A DNA stretch of 64,000 nucleotides from Trebonia kvetii. Its GTDB lineage: Bacteria; Actinomycetota; Actinomycetes; Streptosporangiales; Streptosporangiaceae. The stretch lies in NCBI RefSeq assembly GCF_007827045.1, contig NZ_RPFW01000004.1, forward strand, positions 986,792 to 1,050,791, written 5' to 3'. A program made the translations under genes and the position numbers. Positions 33,611-41,735 of this stretch are shown here, in pieces; position 1 is the first letter of the stretch, and the number at the start of each line of letters is the position of its first letter. The notes under the pieces are model-generated. The model had not been told where the DNA came from. It searched no databases and saw only the letters and a list, made by a program, of their open reading frames with translations.

Positions 33611-34257
33611 CGGGCGAGCACCTTGCTCATGTCGCGTACGGTGCGCACGCAGCCGCGCACGGTGCCGGTGACCTTGGACTTTCCGACGCGGGGCAGGTAG
33701 GCGACCTCGACCTCGGACACGCGCCAGCCGGCGGCCGCCGCGTTCATCACCATTTCCAGCGGGTACCCGAACCGCCGGTCGGCGAGGTTCAGGCTGAGCA
33801 GTGCCTGCCGGCCCGCCGCGCGCATCGGTCCCAGGTCACGGATGCTCAGCCCTGTCCGGTGGCGAACCCGCCTGGCCAGTTCCCAGTTGGCCAGCCGCGC
33901 CGGCAGCGGCCAGGCGTCGCGGCGCACCGGGGCGCGGCGGCCCAGGACCAGGTCGGCCTGGCCGGCCAGCAGCGGCCCGGTGATGAGGGGGAGCTGCTGC
34001 GGGTCGAGGCTGCCGTCACAGTCGCAGAAGCACACCAGGTCGCTGGTCGCCGCCAGCAGGCCGGCGTGCGCGGCCGCACCGAAGCCCCGGATCGGCTCGG
34101 CCACCACCGTCGCGCCGAGCGACCGTGCGATCTCGTCCGATCCGTCGGCGGAGCCGTTGTCGACCACGATGGGACGAAAGCCGGCGGGCATTCTCTCGAG
34201 CATCCAGGGCACCGCCGACGCCTCATTCAGGCACGGCAGGATCACGTCAACTGTCAC
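33607..34257 (-). CDS. Glycosyltransferase family 2
   Basis: This 216-residue GT-A glycosyltransferase begins TVDVILPCLNEASAVPWMLE. It contains PIVVDNGSADGSDEIARSLG, the metal-binding CFCDCDGSLDPQQL (in place of the usual DxD) and the C-terminal GYPLEMVMNAAAAGWRVSEV. This pattern is like dolichyl/polyprenyl-phosphate sugar synthases, though there are no C-terminal membrane helices. It would transfer a sugar from an activated donor, perhaps to a lipid carrier. It is first in a three-gene coupled operon. GTG 34257 is taken as the start because the conserved first beta strand begins directly after it. Confidence 0.87.
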   Translation of the reverse strand: MTVDVILPCLNEASAVPWMLERMPAGFRPIVVDNGSADGSDEIARSLGATVVAEPIRGFGAAAHAGLLAATSDLVCFCDCDGSLDPQQLPLITGPLLAGQADLVLGRRAPVRRDAWPLPARLANWELARRVRHRTGLSIRDLGPMRAAGRQALLSLNLADRRFGYPLEMVMNAAAAGWRVSEVEVAYLPRVGKSKVTGTVRGCVRTVRDMSKVLAR

Positions 34258-34290
34258 GGCTGTGACGTTATTACCGACGGCAGGCCCATT

Positions 34291-34398
34291 ATGGCTAATA
34301 AGCCTTACGAAATGGAGAAATCAACCTCTGAGTACGATTTGAGCGACCGCAAGGCGCGGGGATGGGGCATTTCTTATGGAATTCTTATGTGGTTTTGA
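34291..34398 (+). CDS. Small ORF (35 residues), unknown, unusual composition
   Basis: ATG 34291 to TGA 34398 encodes a 35-residue peptide, charged in the first two thirds (KPYEMEKSTSEYDLSDRKAR) and ending GWGISYGILMWF. The DNA is about 45% GC in a ~70% GC region, and third positions are only about half G/C. No convincing ribosome site precedes it, only GGCAGG about seven bases before the ATG. It lies in the gap between the divergently oriented GT2 gene and the end of the GH127 gene. It could be a peptide precursor, a leader peptide or chance; I do not recognise it. Confidence 0.3.
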   Translation: MANKPYEMEKSTSEYDLSDRKARGWGISYGILMWF

Positions 34399-34428
34399 AA
34401 TAGCAGCGGGGCGCCCGGACCTTGTTCC

Positions 34429-36465
34429 CTAGCGACGGCTGGTCTGCCAGTAGACGGTGAATGGCTCGTGCTTTGCGCGGGCCACCGGGACCAGGGTCAC
34501 CTGATGGCCGTCGGAGCTCGCGCTGAACGCCATCGGCTGGGTGACGGTGCGGCGGACGGACCCGGCGTCGAGCAGCGGCAACGAGGGCGGTCGCGGTGCG
34601 GCGGTTTGCGTCGCGGCTGGGTGCCTGATGCGGTCAAGGATGGCGCCGTCGTCGGTGGCGTCGGTCGCGGCATCGGCAGCCGCGTAGGCGGCGCCGACGC
34701 CGCGGCCCGCGAGCACGACCGGGCCGTAGCTGACCGCCTGCACGGACGGAGCGTCGGGTGCGGGGTGGAACGCCAGCCGCATGGGCAGCGTGACCTCTAG
34801 CAGGTCCCCCTGGCGCCAGCGCCGCAGGATGGTGATCCAGCCGCCCGCGACGGTGCCTTGCAGCGGGGCACCGTTGAGGACAACCCCGGGCGGCCCGTCA
34901 GCCCAGGACGGCACCCGCACCCGGAGGATCATCGTCGCGAAGCCGCTGGTCACGGTGAGCCGTACCAGCGGGTCGTCAGGGAAGCCTGTCTCCTGGCGGA
35001 TTGTCAGGCCGTGATCGGCACACCGGACCTCGGACGGGATGAACAGGTTGACGTACACGCCGCGGGAATCACGCGAGTAGATCGTGTCCCCGAACTTGGC
35101 CTGAGTCTCAAGCTCGGTCGCGGTGTCGCAGGTGAACGTGTCGTAGTCGGTCGCGTAGGCATCGGGGCTGCCCCGGGGGAAGTAGTTCAGCGGCTGCTGC
35201 TTGACGGCGCCCGCCGACAGCCCCGTGTAGTAGACGGTGAAGCCGTGCGGGGAATCCGGGTCCTGGGCGCCGAGCATCTGGTTGAACAGGGCACGCTCGT
35301 AGTAGTCGAGCACATCGGTGCGGGCCAGATCGTGGAAATGCAGCAGCCTGGTGAGCTTGAGCATGTTGTAGGTGACGCAGCCCTCGCACGTGTAGTTGGA
35401 CAGGGCGGCGGCGATCACGCCTGGCGGTTCCCAGTGCTCGTGGTTGCCCTGGCCGCCGATGATGTAGCTGTGCTGCCCCGCGGCGAACTGCCAGAAGTTT
35501 TCCGCGATTGCGCGGTACTTCGAGTCGCCGGTCACCTCCCACATGCGCAGCGCGGCGAGGATCTTCGGCGTGTTCACGTTGCACTGCTCGCCCGCCAGGT
35601 CGTCCTCGCCCGCCGCGAGCGGATCAAGGAACCACGCGTGGTAGAAGCGCTGCGCTACGGTCAGGTACCGCTCGTCCCCGGTGATGGCGTAGAGGTTCAC
35701 CAGCGACTCGGGCAGGCCGCCGTACTCCACGGCCAGGATCCGCTGCATGTGCGCGTACGACAGCGGGGCGGTCCGCCGGTCCACCCAGTCGGCGAGCCGC
35801 GTCGCGACATCGATTGCCTGGTCGCACCCCGCGAGCTCGTACTGGTCGATCATGCCCGCCAGGTACTTGTGGATCATGTAGTACGGCGACCAGACCCTGC
35901 TGGTCTGACCTGCCTCCATCCAGTCGAAGAACTCTTCGGGGAACGCCGACAGGTAGCCGGGGGAGTACCCGGCCACCGGAGCCGCCCGCTGCAACCGCGC
36001 GAGTTCGCCGACGAGGTAGGCTCCCGTCGCTTTGCTCCCCGGATCTCCTGTGTTCGCGTAGCTGATCGCGAGGCTGGACAGCAGGTGGCCGACGGTGTGG
36101 CCGCGCACCAGCGAGTCCGGGCTTTCCCAGCCGCCGCACGGGCGGGCGGCGGACGGCCGACCGTAGTTCAGGCGGAACGTGTGGAGCATCCGTTCCGGAT
36201 CGAGGAACCGCAGGTAGCGCAGGTTCCGCAGCTGGTTGTCCCGGAACGGGGAGTCAAGCAGCCGCACCGCGGACAACGGGTACGCGCCGGTCCTGCCCGC
36301 CGTGCCATCCGGCGTGTAGCCGGTGGCGCCGAGCCGGTAAACCGGGCCCGCGCCGGTGTCGCCCCACCACGATGAGGACTGCCAGGCACCGAGATAGACG
36401 GCGTCGGTCGCGAGCACGCCACCACCCAGCAGGGCCAGCGCCCGCCGCCTGGTGATCTCCCGCAC
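34429..36465 (-). CDS. Secreted GH127-family glycoside hydrolase (beta-L-arabinofuranosidase-like, DUF1680)
   Basis: This 678-residue protein starts with a twin-arginine signal (EITRRRALALLGGGVLATDA), so it is exported folded. The GH127 catalytic barrel is recognisable from HTVGHLLSSLAISYANTGD, WSPYYMIHKYLAGMIDQYEL, GQGNHEHWEPPG and the zinc-cysteine region YTCEGCVTYNMLKLTRLLHF. C-terminal beta domains run from about 450. GH127 enzymes remove beta-L-arabinofuranose, or related sugars, from glycans. It sits 84 bases downstream of an epimerase gene and within glycosyltransferases, so it may trim the organism's own glycan, or degrade plant arabinan. GTG 36465 gives the intact Tat signal. Confidence 0.87.
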   Translation of the reverse strand: MREITRRRALALLGGGVLATDAVYLGAWQSSSWWGDTGAGPVYRLGATGYTPDGTAGRTGAYPLSAVRLLDSPFRDNQLRNLRYLRFLDPERMLHTFRLNYGRPSAARPCGGWESPDSLVRGHTVGHLLSSLAISYANTGDPGSKATGAYLVGELARLQRAAPVAGYSPGYLSAFPEEFFDWMEAGQTSRVWSPYYMIHKYLAGMIDQYELAGCDQAIDVATRLADWVDRRTAPLSYAHMQRILAVEYGGLPESLVNLYAITGDERYLTVAQRFYHAWFLDPLAAGEDDLAGEQCNVNTPKILAALRMWEVTGDSKYRAIAENFWQFAAGQHSYIIGGQGNHEHWEPPGVIAAALSNYTCEGCVTYNMLKLTRLLHFHDLARTDVLDYYERALFNQMLGAQDPDSPHGFTVYYTGLSAGAVKQQPLNYFPRGSPDAYATDYDTFTCDTATELETQAKFGDTIYSRDSRGVYVNLFIPSEVRCADHGLTIRQETGFPDDPLVRLTVTSGFATMILRVRVPSWADGPPGVVLNGAPLQGTVAGGWITILRRWRQGDLLEVTLPMRLAFHPAPDAPSVQAVSYGPVVLAGRGVGAAYAAADAATDATDDGAILDRIRHPAATQTAAPRPPSLPLLDAGSVRRTVTQPMAFSASSDGHQVTLVPVARAKHEPFTVYWQTSRR

Positions 36466-36548
36466 GAGATCGCCGCCTCACCCGCCGTCGCAGCCGACTC
36501 ACCCCGGCAAGCCGCCCGGCATATCTCGACGCTTTCTCACCTTTCCTT

Positions 36549-37772
36549 TCACTGTCCGGTCAGTCTCTTCCCCGAGTCAAGCGTGGCCCGCCGCTTGGCG
36601 TAAGAAATCTGAAATAACAGGCCGGCCACGTCGGCACCGGCACCGGCAGTAGCACTGGCACTGGCCACCGGCCCGGCGAAGGCAGCCCGTCCGGCGGGCG
36701 CCGACGCGAACTCCGCGACCCCGGCGGCGAACGGCACGGAGGCCCGCCACCCCAGCTCCCGCCAGATGCGCTCGCTTGACGCGGTGATGTGCCGGACGTC
36801 GCCGAGCCGGTATTCGCCGGTGACGACGGGGTCGGGGCCACCGCAGGAGTCAGCGAGGACGGCAGCCAACTGGCCCACGGTGCGCGGGGTGCCGCTGCCG
36901 ACGTTGTACGCGCGCAGCGTCCCGCGCCCGCCGTGGACGCCGGTGCCGGCGACCGCCTCAAGCGCGGCGGCGGTGGCGCCGGCCACGTCGCGGACGTGGA
37001 CGAAGTCCCGTCGCTGGGCGCCGTCCTCGAAGACCCGCGGCGCGCGACCCGCTTCCAGGGAGGAGCGGAAGAATGACGCCACCCCGGCGTAGGGGGTGTC
37101 ACGGGGCATCCCGGGTCCGTACACGTTGTGATAGCGCAGCGCCACCGCCTGCCCGCCGGTCGCCCTAGCCCACGAGGCGGAGAGGTGCTCCTGGGCGAGC
37201 TTGGTGTCGGCGTAGACGTTGCGCGGCCCGAGCGGAGCGTCCTCGGGCACGAGCTCCGGGGCCAGCGGCTCGCCGCAGCGCGGGCAGCGCGGCTCGAACC
37301 TGCCCTCGTCAAGGTCGGCCGCCAGCCGCGGCGGCGGCGTCGCGGCAGGCCCGTGTCCAGTGCACGACGATCCAGTGCATGAGTAGCGGCCCTCGCCGTA
37401 GACGACCATCGACGAGGCAAGCACGAGCCGGTCCTGGCCCGCTCGGGCCATCGCGGCAAGCAGCACCGCGGTCCCCAGATCGTTGCAGCCCGCATACAAC
37501 GGCGCGTCATTGAAGTCGACGCCGAGCCCGACCATCGCCGCCAGGTGGCAGACCGCGCCGACGCCGCGCAGCGCGGCATCGACCGCCTGCGCGTCACGGA
37601 CATCGCCGTGCACGAACTCGAAGCCGGGATCGCCGGAGAACGGCGGGATTCCGCCCGGGTGGACGCACGGTAGGAGCGCGTCAAGCACCCGCACTTCATG
37701 ACCGGCGCTCGTGAGCGCCTCGACGACATGGGATCCGATGAAGCCGGCACCGCCGGTAACCAGGACGCGCAT
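36549..37772 (-). CDS. NAD-dependent sugar epimerase/dehydratase with a zinc-ribbon-like insert
   Basis: This 407-residue extended short-chain dehydrogenase has the NAD motif VLVTGGAGFIGSHVVEAL at 3-20 and the catalytic Tyr/Lys in NVYADTKLAQEHL. An insert between them contains CPRCGEPLAPELV plus upstream CTGSSC, a possible metal ribbon known in an actinobacterial/cyanobacterial branch of these epimerases. The last ~50 residues are alanine-rich and add nothing recognisable. It should act on a nucleotide sugar in the cytoplasm, feeding the nearby glycosyltransferases. ATG 37772 is the only start compatible with the NAD fold, although the frame stays open much further upstream. Confidence 0.88.
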   Translation of the reverse strand: MRVLVTGGAGFIGSHVVEALTSAGHEVRVLDALLPCVHPGGIPPFSGDPGFEFVHGDVRDAQAVDAALRGVGAVCHLAAMVGLGVDFNDAPLYAGCNDLGTAVLLAAMARAGQDRLVLASSMVVYGEGRYSCTGSSCTGHGPAATPPPRLAADLDEGRFEPRCPRCGEPLAPELVPEDAPLGPRNVYADTKLAQEHLSASWARATGGQAVALRYHNVYGPGMPRDTPYAGVASFFRSSLEAGRAPRVFEDGAQRRDFVHVRDVAGATAAALEAVAGTGVHGGRGTLRAYNVGSGTPRTVGQLAAVLADSCGGPDPVVTGEYRLGDVRHITASSERIWRELGWRASVPFAAGVAEFASAPAGRAAFAGPVASASATAGAGADVAGLLFQISYAKRRATLDSGKRLTGQ

Positions 37773-37937
37773 GGGCCCGAGATTATGCACACCCCCGCCA
37801 GGCGCGCACGCGGCACTCTCATGAATTAATAAATCCGTCAGATTCAGTGTTCCGGTCGCGGCCGAGTCCTGATTGACCATTAATTCGTAAGACGAATTCC
37901 CGCCTCGCGGAATGCCGGATGCCATGTAATACGTGGC

Positions 37938-39521
37938 ATGATCCTCAGCAGTCCGGCCATCCTGTCGCATCCGCGGAGCGTCGCCGAGCCGGCCCTTGAC
38001 GGGCAGCCCAGGCCGTGGGCGCCACGTGCCGCGCGGCTGGCCGCGGCGCTGATCGGCCTCGTCGCGATCGGCGCCTACCTGTCCGTCGCCCTGCTCCGGC
38101 TGGACTACCCGTTTGCCCTGGAGCAGCTGGAGGGCAACTCGCTCATCGAGGTCCATCGCATTCTCGCCGGGCAGGCGCTGTACCCGGCGCCGTCCGTCGA
38201 GTACGTTCCCGACGGGTACCCGCCGCTCTACTTCTACGTGTCGGCCGCCGTCGCCCGGGTGCTCGGCGCCTCGTACCTGACACTGCGGCTGGTGTCGCTG
38301 GTGTCCTCGCTCGCCTGCTTCGCGCTGCTCGCTCGCCTGGTCCAGCGGGAAACGGGAAGCATCGCAGCCGGGACCGGCGCCGCGGGCGTCTTCGCGGCGA
38401 CCTACTTCGCCACGAGCGACTGGTTCGACATCGGCCGGGTCGACTCGCTGTTCCTCGCGCTCAGCATCGGCGGCCTGTACGCCGTCCGGCGGATGAGCGG
38501 CACGCGCGGCGCCATCGCCGCCGGGACGCTGCTCGCCGCCGCGGCCCTCACCAAGCAGACCGGTCTTGCCGAGCTGATCGCGGTGCTCGCCGTTCTTATG
38601 CTCAGCCCGCGCCGCCGGCTCGCCCGCGTCGCCGCGCTCAGCGCGGTCGCGGTGCTCGGCCTCAGCACGCTCGCGCTCCGGCTGACCAGCGGCGGCTGGT
38701 ACACCTACTACACCCTCAAGGAGATGAGCGGGCAATCGCTGACCGCCGGCAACTTCGGCTGGTTCTGGACGGCTCTGGCGACCGCGATGGGCCTGGCCGC
38801 GTGCTCCGCCCTCATCGGTGCGCGCCGGGTGCCCCGCGAACTGCTCGCCGGCTGCGCCGCGCTGGCGGTCGAAGGCTACGCCACCCTCGTGCACAGCGGC
38901 GGCGCCATAAACGATGTGCTGCCCGCGTACCTCGCGGTGGCGCTGCTGGCGGGCCTGGCGCTCGGCAACCGGTCAGGCCAGCCGAGCATCGGCGGCGGGG
39001 TTGCCACCCTGGCAGGCGTCCTCATCCTCGCACAGTCGGTCGTCTTGCTTGCCACCTCCCACCCGACCCGGTGGATTCCGTCGAGCGCCGACCGTGCCGC
39101 TGGCGAGCGGCTGGTCGCCGGCATGCGGGCGCTCGGCGGTGACGTCGCGGTCCCCAGCGAACCGAGCCTGAGCCTGCAGGCGGGAATGACGCTCGCCGCG
39201 CACCCGGGCTCGGTGTACGACGTGGTGCGGGCCACCGACAAGGAGGGGATCGCGAGCTACATGGATAGCGCGGGCGCGGCGGTCAAGGCCCGGCAGTTCA
39301 GCGCGATCATCAGCGCCGGCGCGGGGAAGGCGCTGTTCAACCCGCCCTATCTCCTCAAGTACTACCAAGAGTGCCTGCAGTCGCTGCCCGCGGGCCCGGC
39401 CACGGTGCTCATCCCGGTCGCGGGGAACCAGACCCGCCCCGCCGTGGTCTGGGTCCCGCGTGGCGATTCCTGCCAGCGCGCACTCAGCATCCTGGGCGGC
39501 GGTAAGGCGGCCGGCTCGTGA
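37938..39521 (+). CDS. GT-C type integral membrane glycosyltransferase-like protein
   Basis: This 527-residue protein has ten to eleven hydrophobic helices, for example ARLAAALIGLVAIGAYLSVA, LLAGCAALAVEGYATLV and IGGGVATLAGVLILAQSVV. The first external loop contains FALEQLEGNSLIEVHRILAG and EYVPDGYPPLYFY, with acidic residues in the place of the GT-C catalytic region. These enzymes use polyprenyl-phosphate sugars to glycosylate substrates outside the membrane. It is divergent from the epimerase gene (165-bp gap) and overlaps the next gene by GTGA. I class it by architecture only. Confidence 0.72.
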   Translation: MILSSPAILSHPRSVAEPALDGQPRPWAPRAARLAAALIGLVAIGAYLSVALLRLDYPFALEQLEGNSLIEVHRILAGQALYPAPSVEYVPDGYPPLYFYVSAAVARVLGASYLTLRLVSLVSSLACFALLARLVQRETGSIAAGTGAAGVFAATYFATSDWFDIGRVDSLFLALSIGGLYAVRRMSGTRGAIAAGTLLAAAALTKQTGLAELIAVLAVLMLSPRRRLARVAALSAVAVLGLSTLALRLTSGGWYTYYTLKEMSGQSLTAGNFGWFWTALATAMGLAACSALIGARRVPRELLAGCAALAVEGYATLVHSGGAINDVLPAYLAVALLAGLALGNRSGQPSIGGGVATLAGVLILAQSVVLLATSHPTRWIPSSADRAAGERLVAGMRALGGDVAVPSEPSLSLQAGMTLAAHPGSVYDVVRATDKEGIASYMDSAGAAVKARQFSAIISAGAGKALFNPPYLLKYYQECLQSLPAGPATVLIPVAGNQTRPAVVWVPRGDSCQRALSILGGGKAAGS

Positions 39522-40846
39522 GGTCGGTCACGAGAGAGCCACCGCTCATGCGGGACCCCTCCGGTCCCCCTGGGCCGTTTCGCAGGTCGTTCTGGCGCAG
39601 CCCGATCCGCGGGCCGTGGCTGACCTCGGTATTCGGATTGCTGCTGCTGGTCTCCATCCCGGTGATGTTCGCGACCGGCCTGCTGTCCTACGCCGCCTAC
39701 AACCCGGACCTCAGCCCGCTCAACGACATGACACCGGACAAGGGCCCGCTTGGCTTCTACCTGTTCTCCTGGCCCACCCACCCGATCTGGCTCTACCGGC
39801 TCACCCAGGGCGTGCACGTCACCTTGGGACTGACGGTGGTGCCGATCCTGCTGTTCAAGTTGTGGTCGGTGCTGCCGAAGCTGTTCGAGTGGCCGCCGCT
39901 GCGCTCGTACGCGCACGCGCTGGAACGGTTCTCGCTGTTCCTGCTCGTCGGCGGTGCCGGGTTCGAGTTCGCGACGGGGATCTTGAACATCCAGACGTGG
40001 TACCCGTTCCCCGCCTCCTTCTACACGCTGCACTTCTACGGTGCGTGGGTGTTCATCGCCGGCTTCGTCGTGCACGTGACGGTCAAGTTCCCGGTCATGG
40101 TCAGGGCGCTGCGCAGCCGGAGCTTCATCGGCGAGATGCGGACGAACCTCGCCCGCACGCGTCCCGAGCCGCCGGCCGCGGGGTACCTGGCCCCGGTAGC
40201 CCCCGCCGCGCCGACGATCTCCCGGCGCGGCGTGCTCGCCTTCGCCGGCGCGGGTTCAACCCTCATCGCGCTGCTGTCCGTGGGCCAGTCCCTGGGCGGG
40301 ATGTTCCGCCGGACCGCGCTGCTCGCACCGCACAACCAGTCCGTCACCGGCGTCACCGCCGGCACCGTCGGCGACTTCCAGATCAACAACACCGCGCGCA
40401 ACGCGGGGATCACCGCGGCTGAGACAGGGGAGGCCTGGCGGCTCAGCGTCGGAACCGACGATCAGGCGGGTCACGCCCCCGCGGTGCTGAGCCGGGCCGA
40501 CCTGCTTCGCATGGAACAGCACACCGCCAGCCTGCCGATCGCGTGCGTCGAAGGCTGGTCAACCGACAACCAGGCCTGGACCGGCGTCCGGCTGCGCGAT
40601 CTTGCCGCGCTGTCGGGCGCCGCCAGTCCGTCGTCCGTCCTTGTGCGGTCACTGCAGCACGGCGGGGGATTCAACCGGGCGGTCCTGTCCGGGGCGCAGA
40701 TCATGGACCCTGACTCGCTGCTCGCCCTGCGGGTCAACGGCGCGGACCTCTCGCTCGACCACGGCTACCCGGCCCGGGTGATCGTGCCCAACAACCCTGG
40801 CGTGCACAACACCAAGTGGGTGGCCAGCCTGACCTTCCGGAGTTGA
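39518..40846 (+). CDS. Cytochrome b / molybdopterin oxidoreductase fusion (sulfite-oxidase type)
   Basis: This 442-residue protein has two parts. Residues 30-210 hold four membrane helices with likely haem histidines (GVHVTLGLTVV, ALERFSLF, TLHFYGAWVF, FVVHVTVKF). From about residue 225 a twin-arginine-like start (ISRRGVLAFAGAGSTLIALL) leads into an Oxidored_molyb domain with the molybdenum cysteine in SLPIACVEGWSTDNQAWTGV. The C-terminus (DHGYPARVIVPNNPGVHNTKW) is typical of the family. The haem and molybdenum parts, separate genes at 2.6-4.0 kb, are fused here. GTG 39518 overlaps the preceding stop; ATG 39548 is an alternative. The natural substrate is unknown. Confidence 0.85.
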   Translation: MRSVTREPPLMRDPSGPPGPFRRSFWRSPIRGPWLTSVFGLLLLVSIPVMFATGLLSYAAYNPDLSPLNDMTPDKGPLGFYLFSWPTHPIWLYRLTQGVHVTLGLTVVPILLFKLWSVLPKLFEWPPLRSYAHALERFSLFLLVGGAGFEFATGILNIQTWYPFPASFYTLHFYGAWVFIAGFVVHVTVKFPVMVRALRSRSFIGEMRTNLARTRPEPPAAGYLAPVAPAAPTISRRGVLAFAGAGSTLIALLSVGQSLGGMFRRTALLAPHNQSVTGVTAGTVGDFQINNTARNAGITAAETGEAWRLSVGTDDQAGHAPAVLSRADLLRMEQHTASLPIACVEGWSTDNQAWTGVRLRDLAALSGAASPSSVLVRSLQHGGGFNRAVLSGAQIMDPDSLLALRVNGADLSLDHGYPARVIVPNNPGVHNTKWVASLTFRS

Positions 40847-40847
40847 C

Positions 40848-41504
40848 ATGCGCTGGTTCAGGCGCTGGTATGGCGCCAACCCCCTACACCTGCTCGTCAT
40901 GCTTGGCTGCGTCATGCTCACCGGGTACGCCGGGGCCGCGCTGCTGCAGGTCAAGGCCGTCGGCGTCCTCATCTGGTTCGGCGGCGCGGTTGTCGGCCAC
41001 GACCTGATCCTCGTGCCGCTCTACGTGCTCGCCGACCGGTCGGTCATGACGGTCTTCCGGCACCGCCCGCCGAAGCTGCCGACGGTGCCGTGGATCAACT
41101 ACCTGCGCGTCCCCGCGGCCCTTTCCGGCATGCTGCTGCTGATCTGGTTCCCGCTGATCTTCCGCATTCCCTCGCGTTTTCCGCGCACTACGGACCTGTC
41201 GCTCAACCCCTACCTCGGGCACTGGCTCGCCGTAACCGGAGTGCTGTTCCTGCTGTCTGCCGCCGCGTTCGCCCTGCGGCTGCGCCCGGGGCGCCGCAGG
41301 CGCGAGACCGCCAGCCACCGCAGGGGCGAGACCGCCAGCCACCGCAGGGGCGAGACCGCCGGCCACCGCAGGGACGAGAACGCCGGCCGAAGGGCAGCGA
41401 CCTCGGCCCCGCGCTTGACCGGTCCCAATCCCAATGTGCCGGCCGCGGATCCAGCGGATGCTCATCGGCCGCGCGGTTACGAGGCTCGGCGTCCGCTAGC
41501 CTGA
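40848..41504 (+). CDS. Small multi-helix membrane protein with a repeat-containing tail
   Basis: This 218-residue protein begins one base after the molybdo-fusion stop and is surely in its operon. Residues 1-145 contain four hydrophobic segments (NPLHLLVMLGCVMLTGYAG, VLIWFGGAVVGHDLILVPLY, SGMLLLIWFPLIF, WLAVTGVLFLLSAAAFAL). From 150 on, the tail is a hydrophilic 8-residue repeat (ETASHRRG, about three and a half units). The last ~17 residues are read in a different frame through DNA that encodes an acyl-CoA dehydrogenase tail, so the natural C-terminus has probably been replaced by rearrangement. Function unknown; perhaps a membrane partner of the oxidoreductase. Confidence 0.72.
   Translation: MRWFRRWYGANPLHLLVMLGCVMLTGYAGAALLQVKAVGVLIWFGGAVVGHDLILVPLYVLADRSVMTVFRHRPPKLPTVPWINYLRVPAALSGMLLLIWFPLIFRIPSRFPRTTDLSLNPYLGHWLAVTGVLFLLSAAAFALRLRPGRRRRETASHRRGETASHRRGETAGHRRDENAGRRAATSAPRLTGPNPNVPAADPADAHRPRGYEARRPLA
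41302..41394 (+). repeat. 24-bp tandem repeat in the membrane-protein tail
   Basis: Units beginning GCGAGACCGCC start at 41302, 41326 and 41350, with a decayed fourth from 41374. They encode ETASHRRG-type octapeptides. The repeat lies in the coding sequence and keeps frame. Confidence 0.8.
41449..41499 (+). pseudogene. Second acyl-CoA dehydrogenase C-terminal tail (remnant)
   Basis: In the frame different from the membrane protein, the DNA reads IQRMLIGRAVTRLGVR and TAG. Thirteen or so of seventeen codons are identical to 12172-12222, and most others differ by one base. The match starts abruptly at 41449, which marks a junction. Confidence 0.6.
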
Positions 41505-41735
41505 CCGGCGGCCGGGGGCCGACATCACATTGCAATTAATAAATGTCCGCTGCCCCGTCAGTCAGCGGGCTCTGGCTGCATCATAATTAACGGTCTTAAT
41601 TGCCATCACATACGCGTGGCTGAACCGCTGCTGTCCTGATGGATTATGACTGTAAATTAATGGTGGGGAGCCCGGGATGCGGACATTCATTGTGCTGCCG
41701 AATAGAGGTGGCGCCCTCGGGTAAGACGCGGCTGG

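Noticed and set aside
37773..38894. In-frame upstream extension of the epimerase gene
   Set aside because: The NAD-binding motif must be at the N-terminus, and the extension is the shadow of the GT-C gene on the other strand.
41302..41394. 24-bp repeat as a CRISPR array
   Set aside because: Units are directly adjacent with no spacers and encode a repetitive protein tail.
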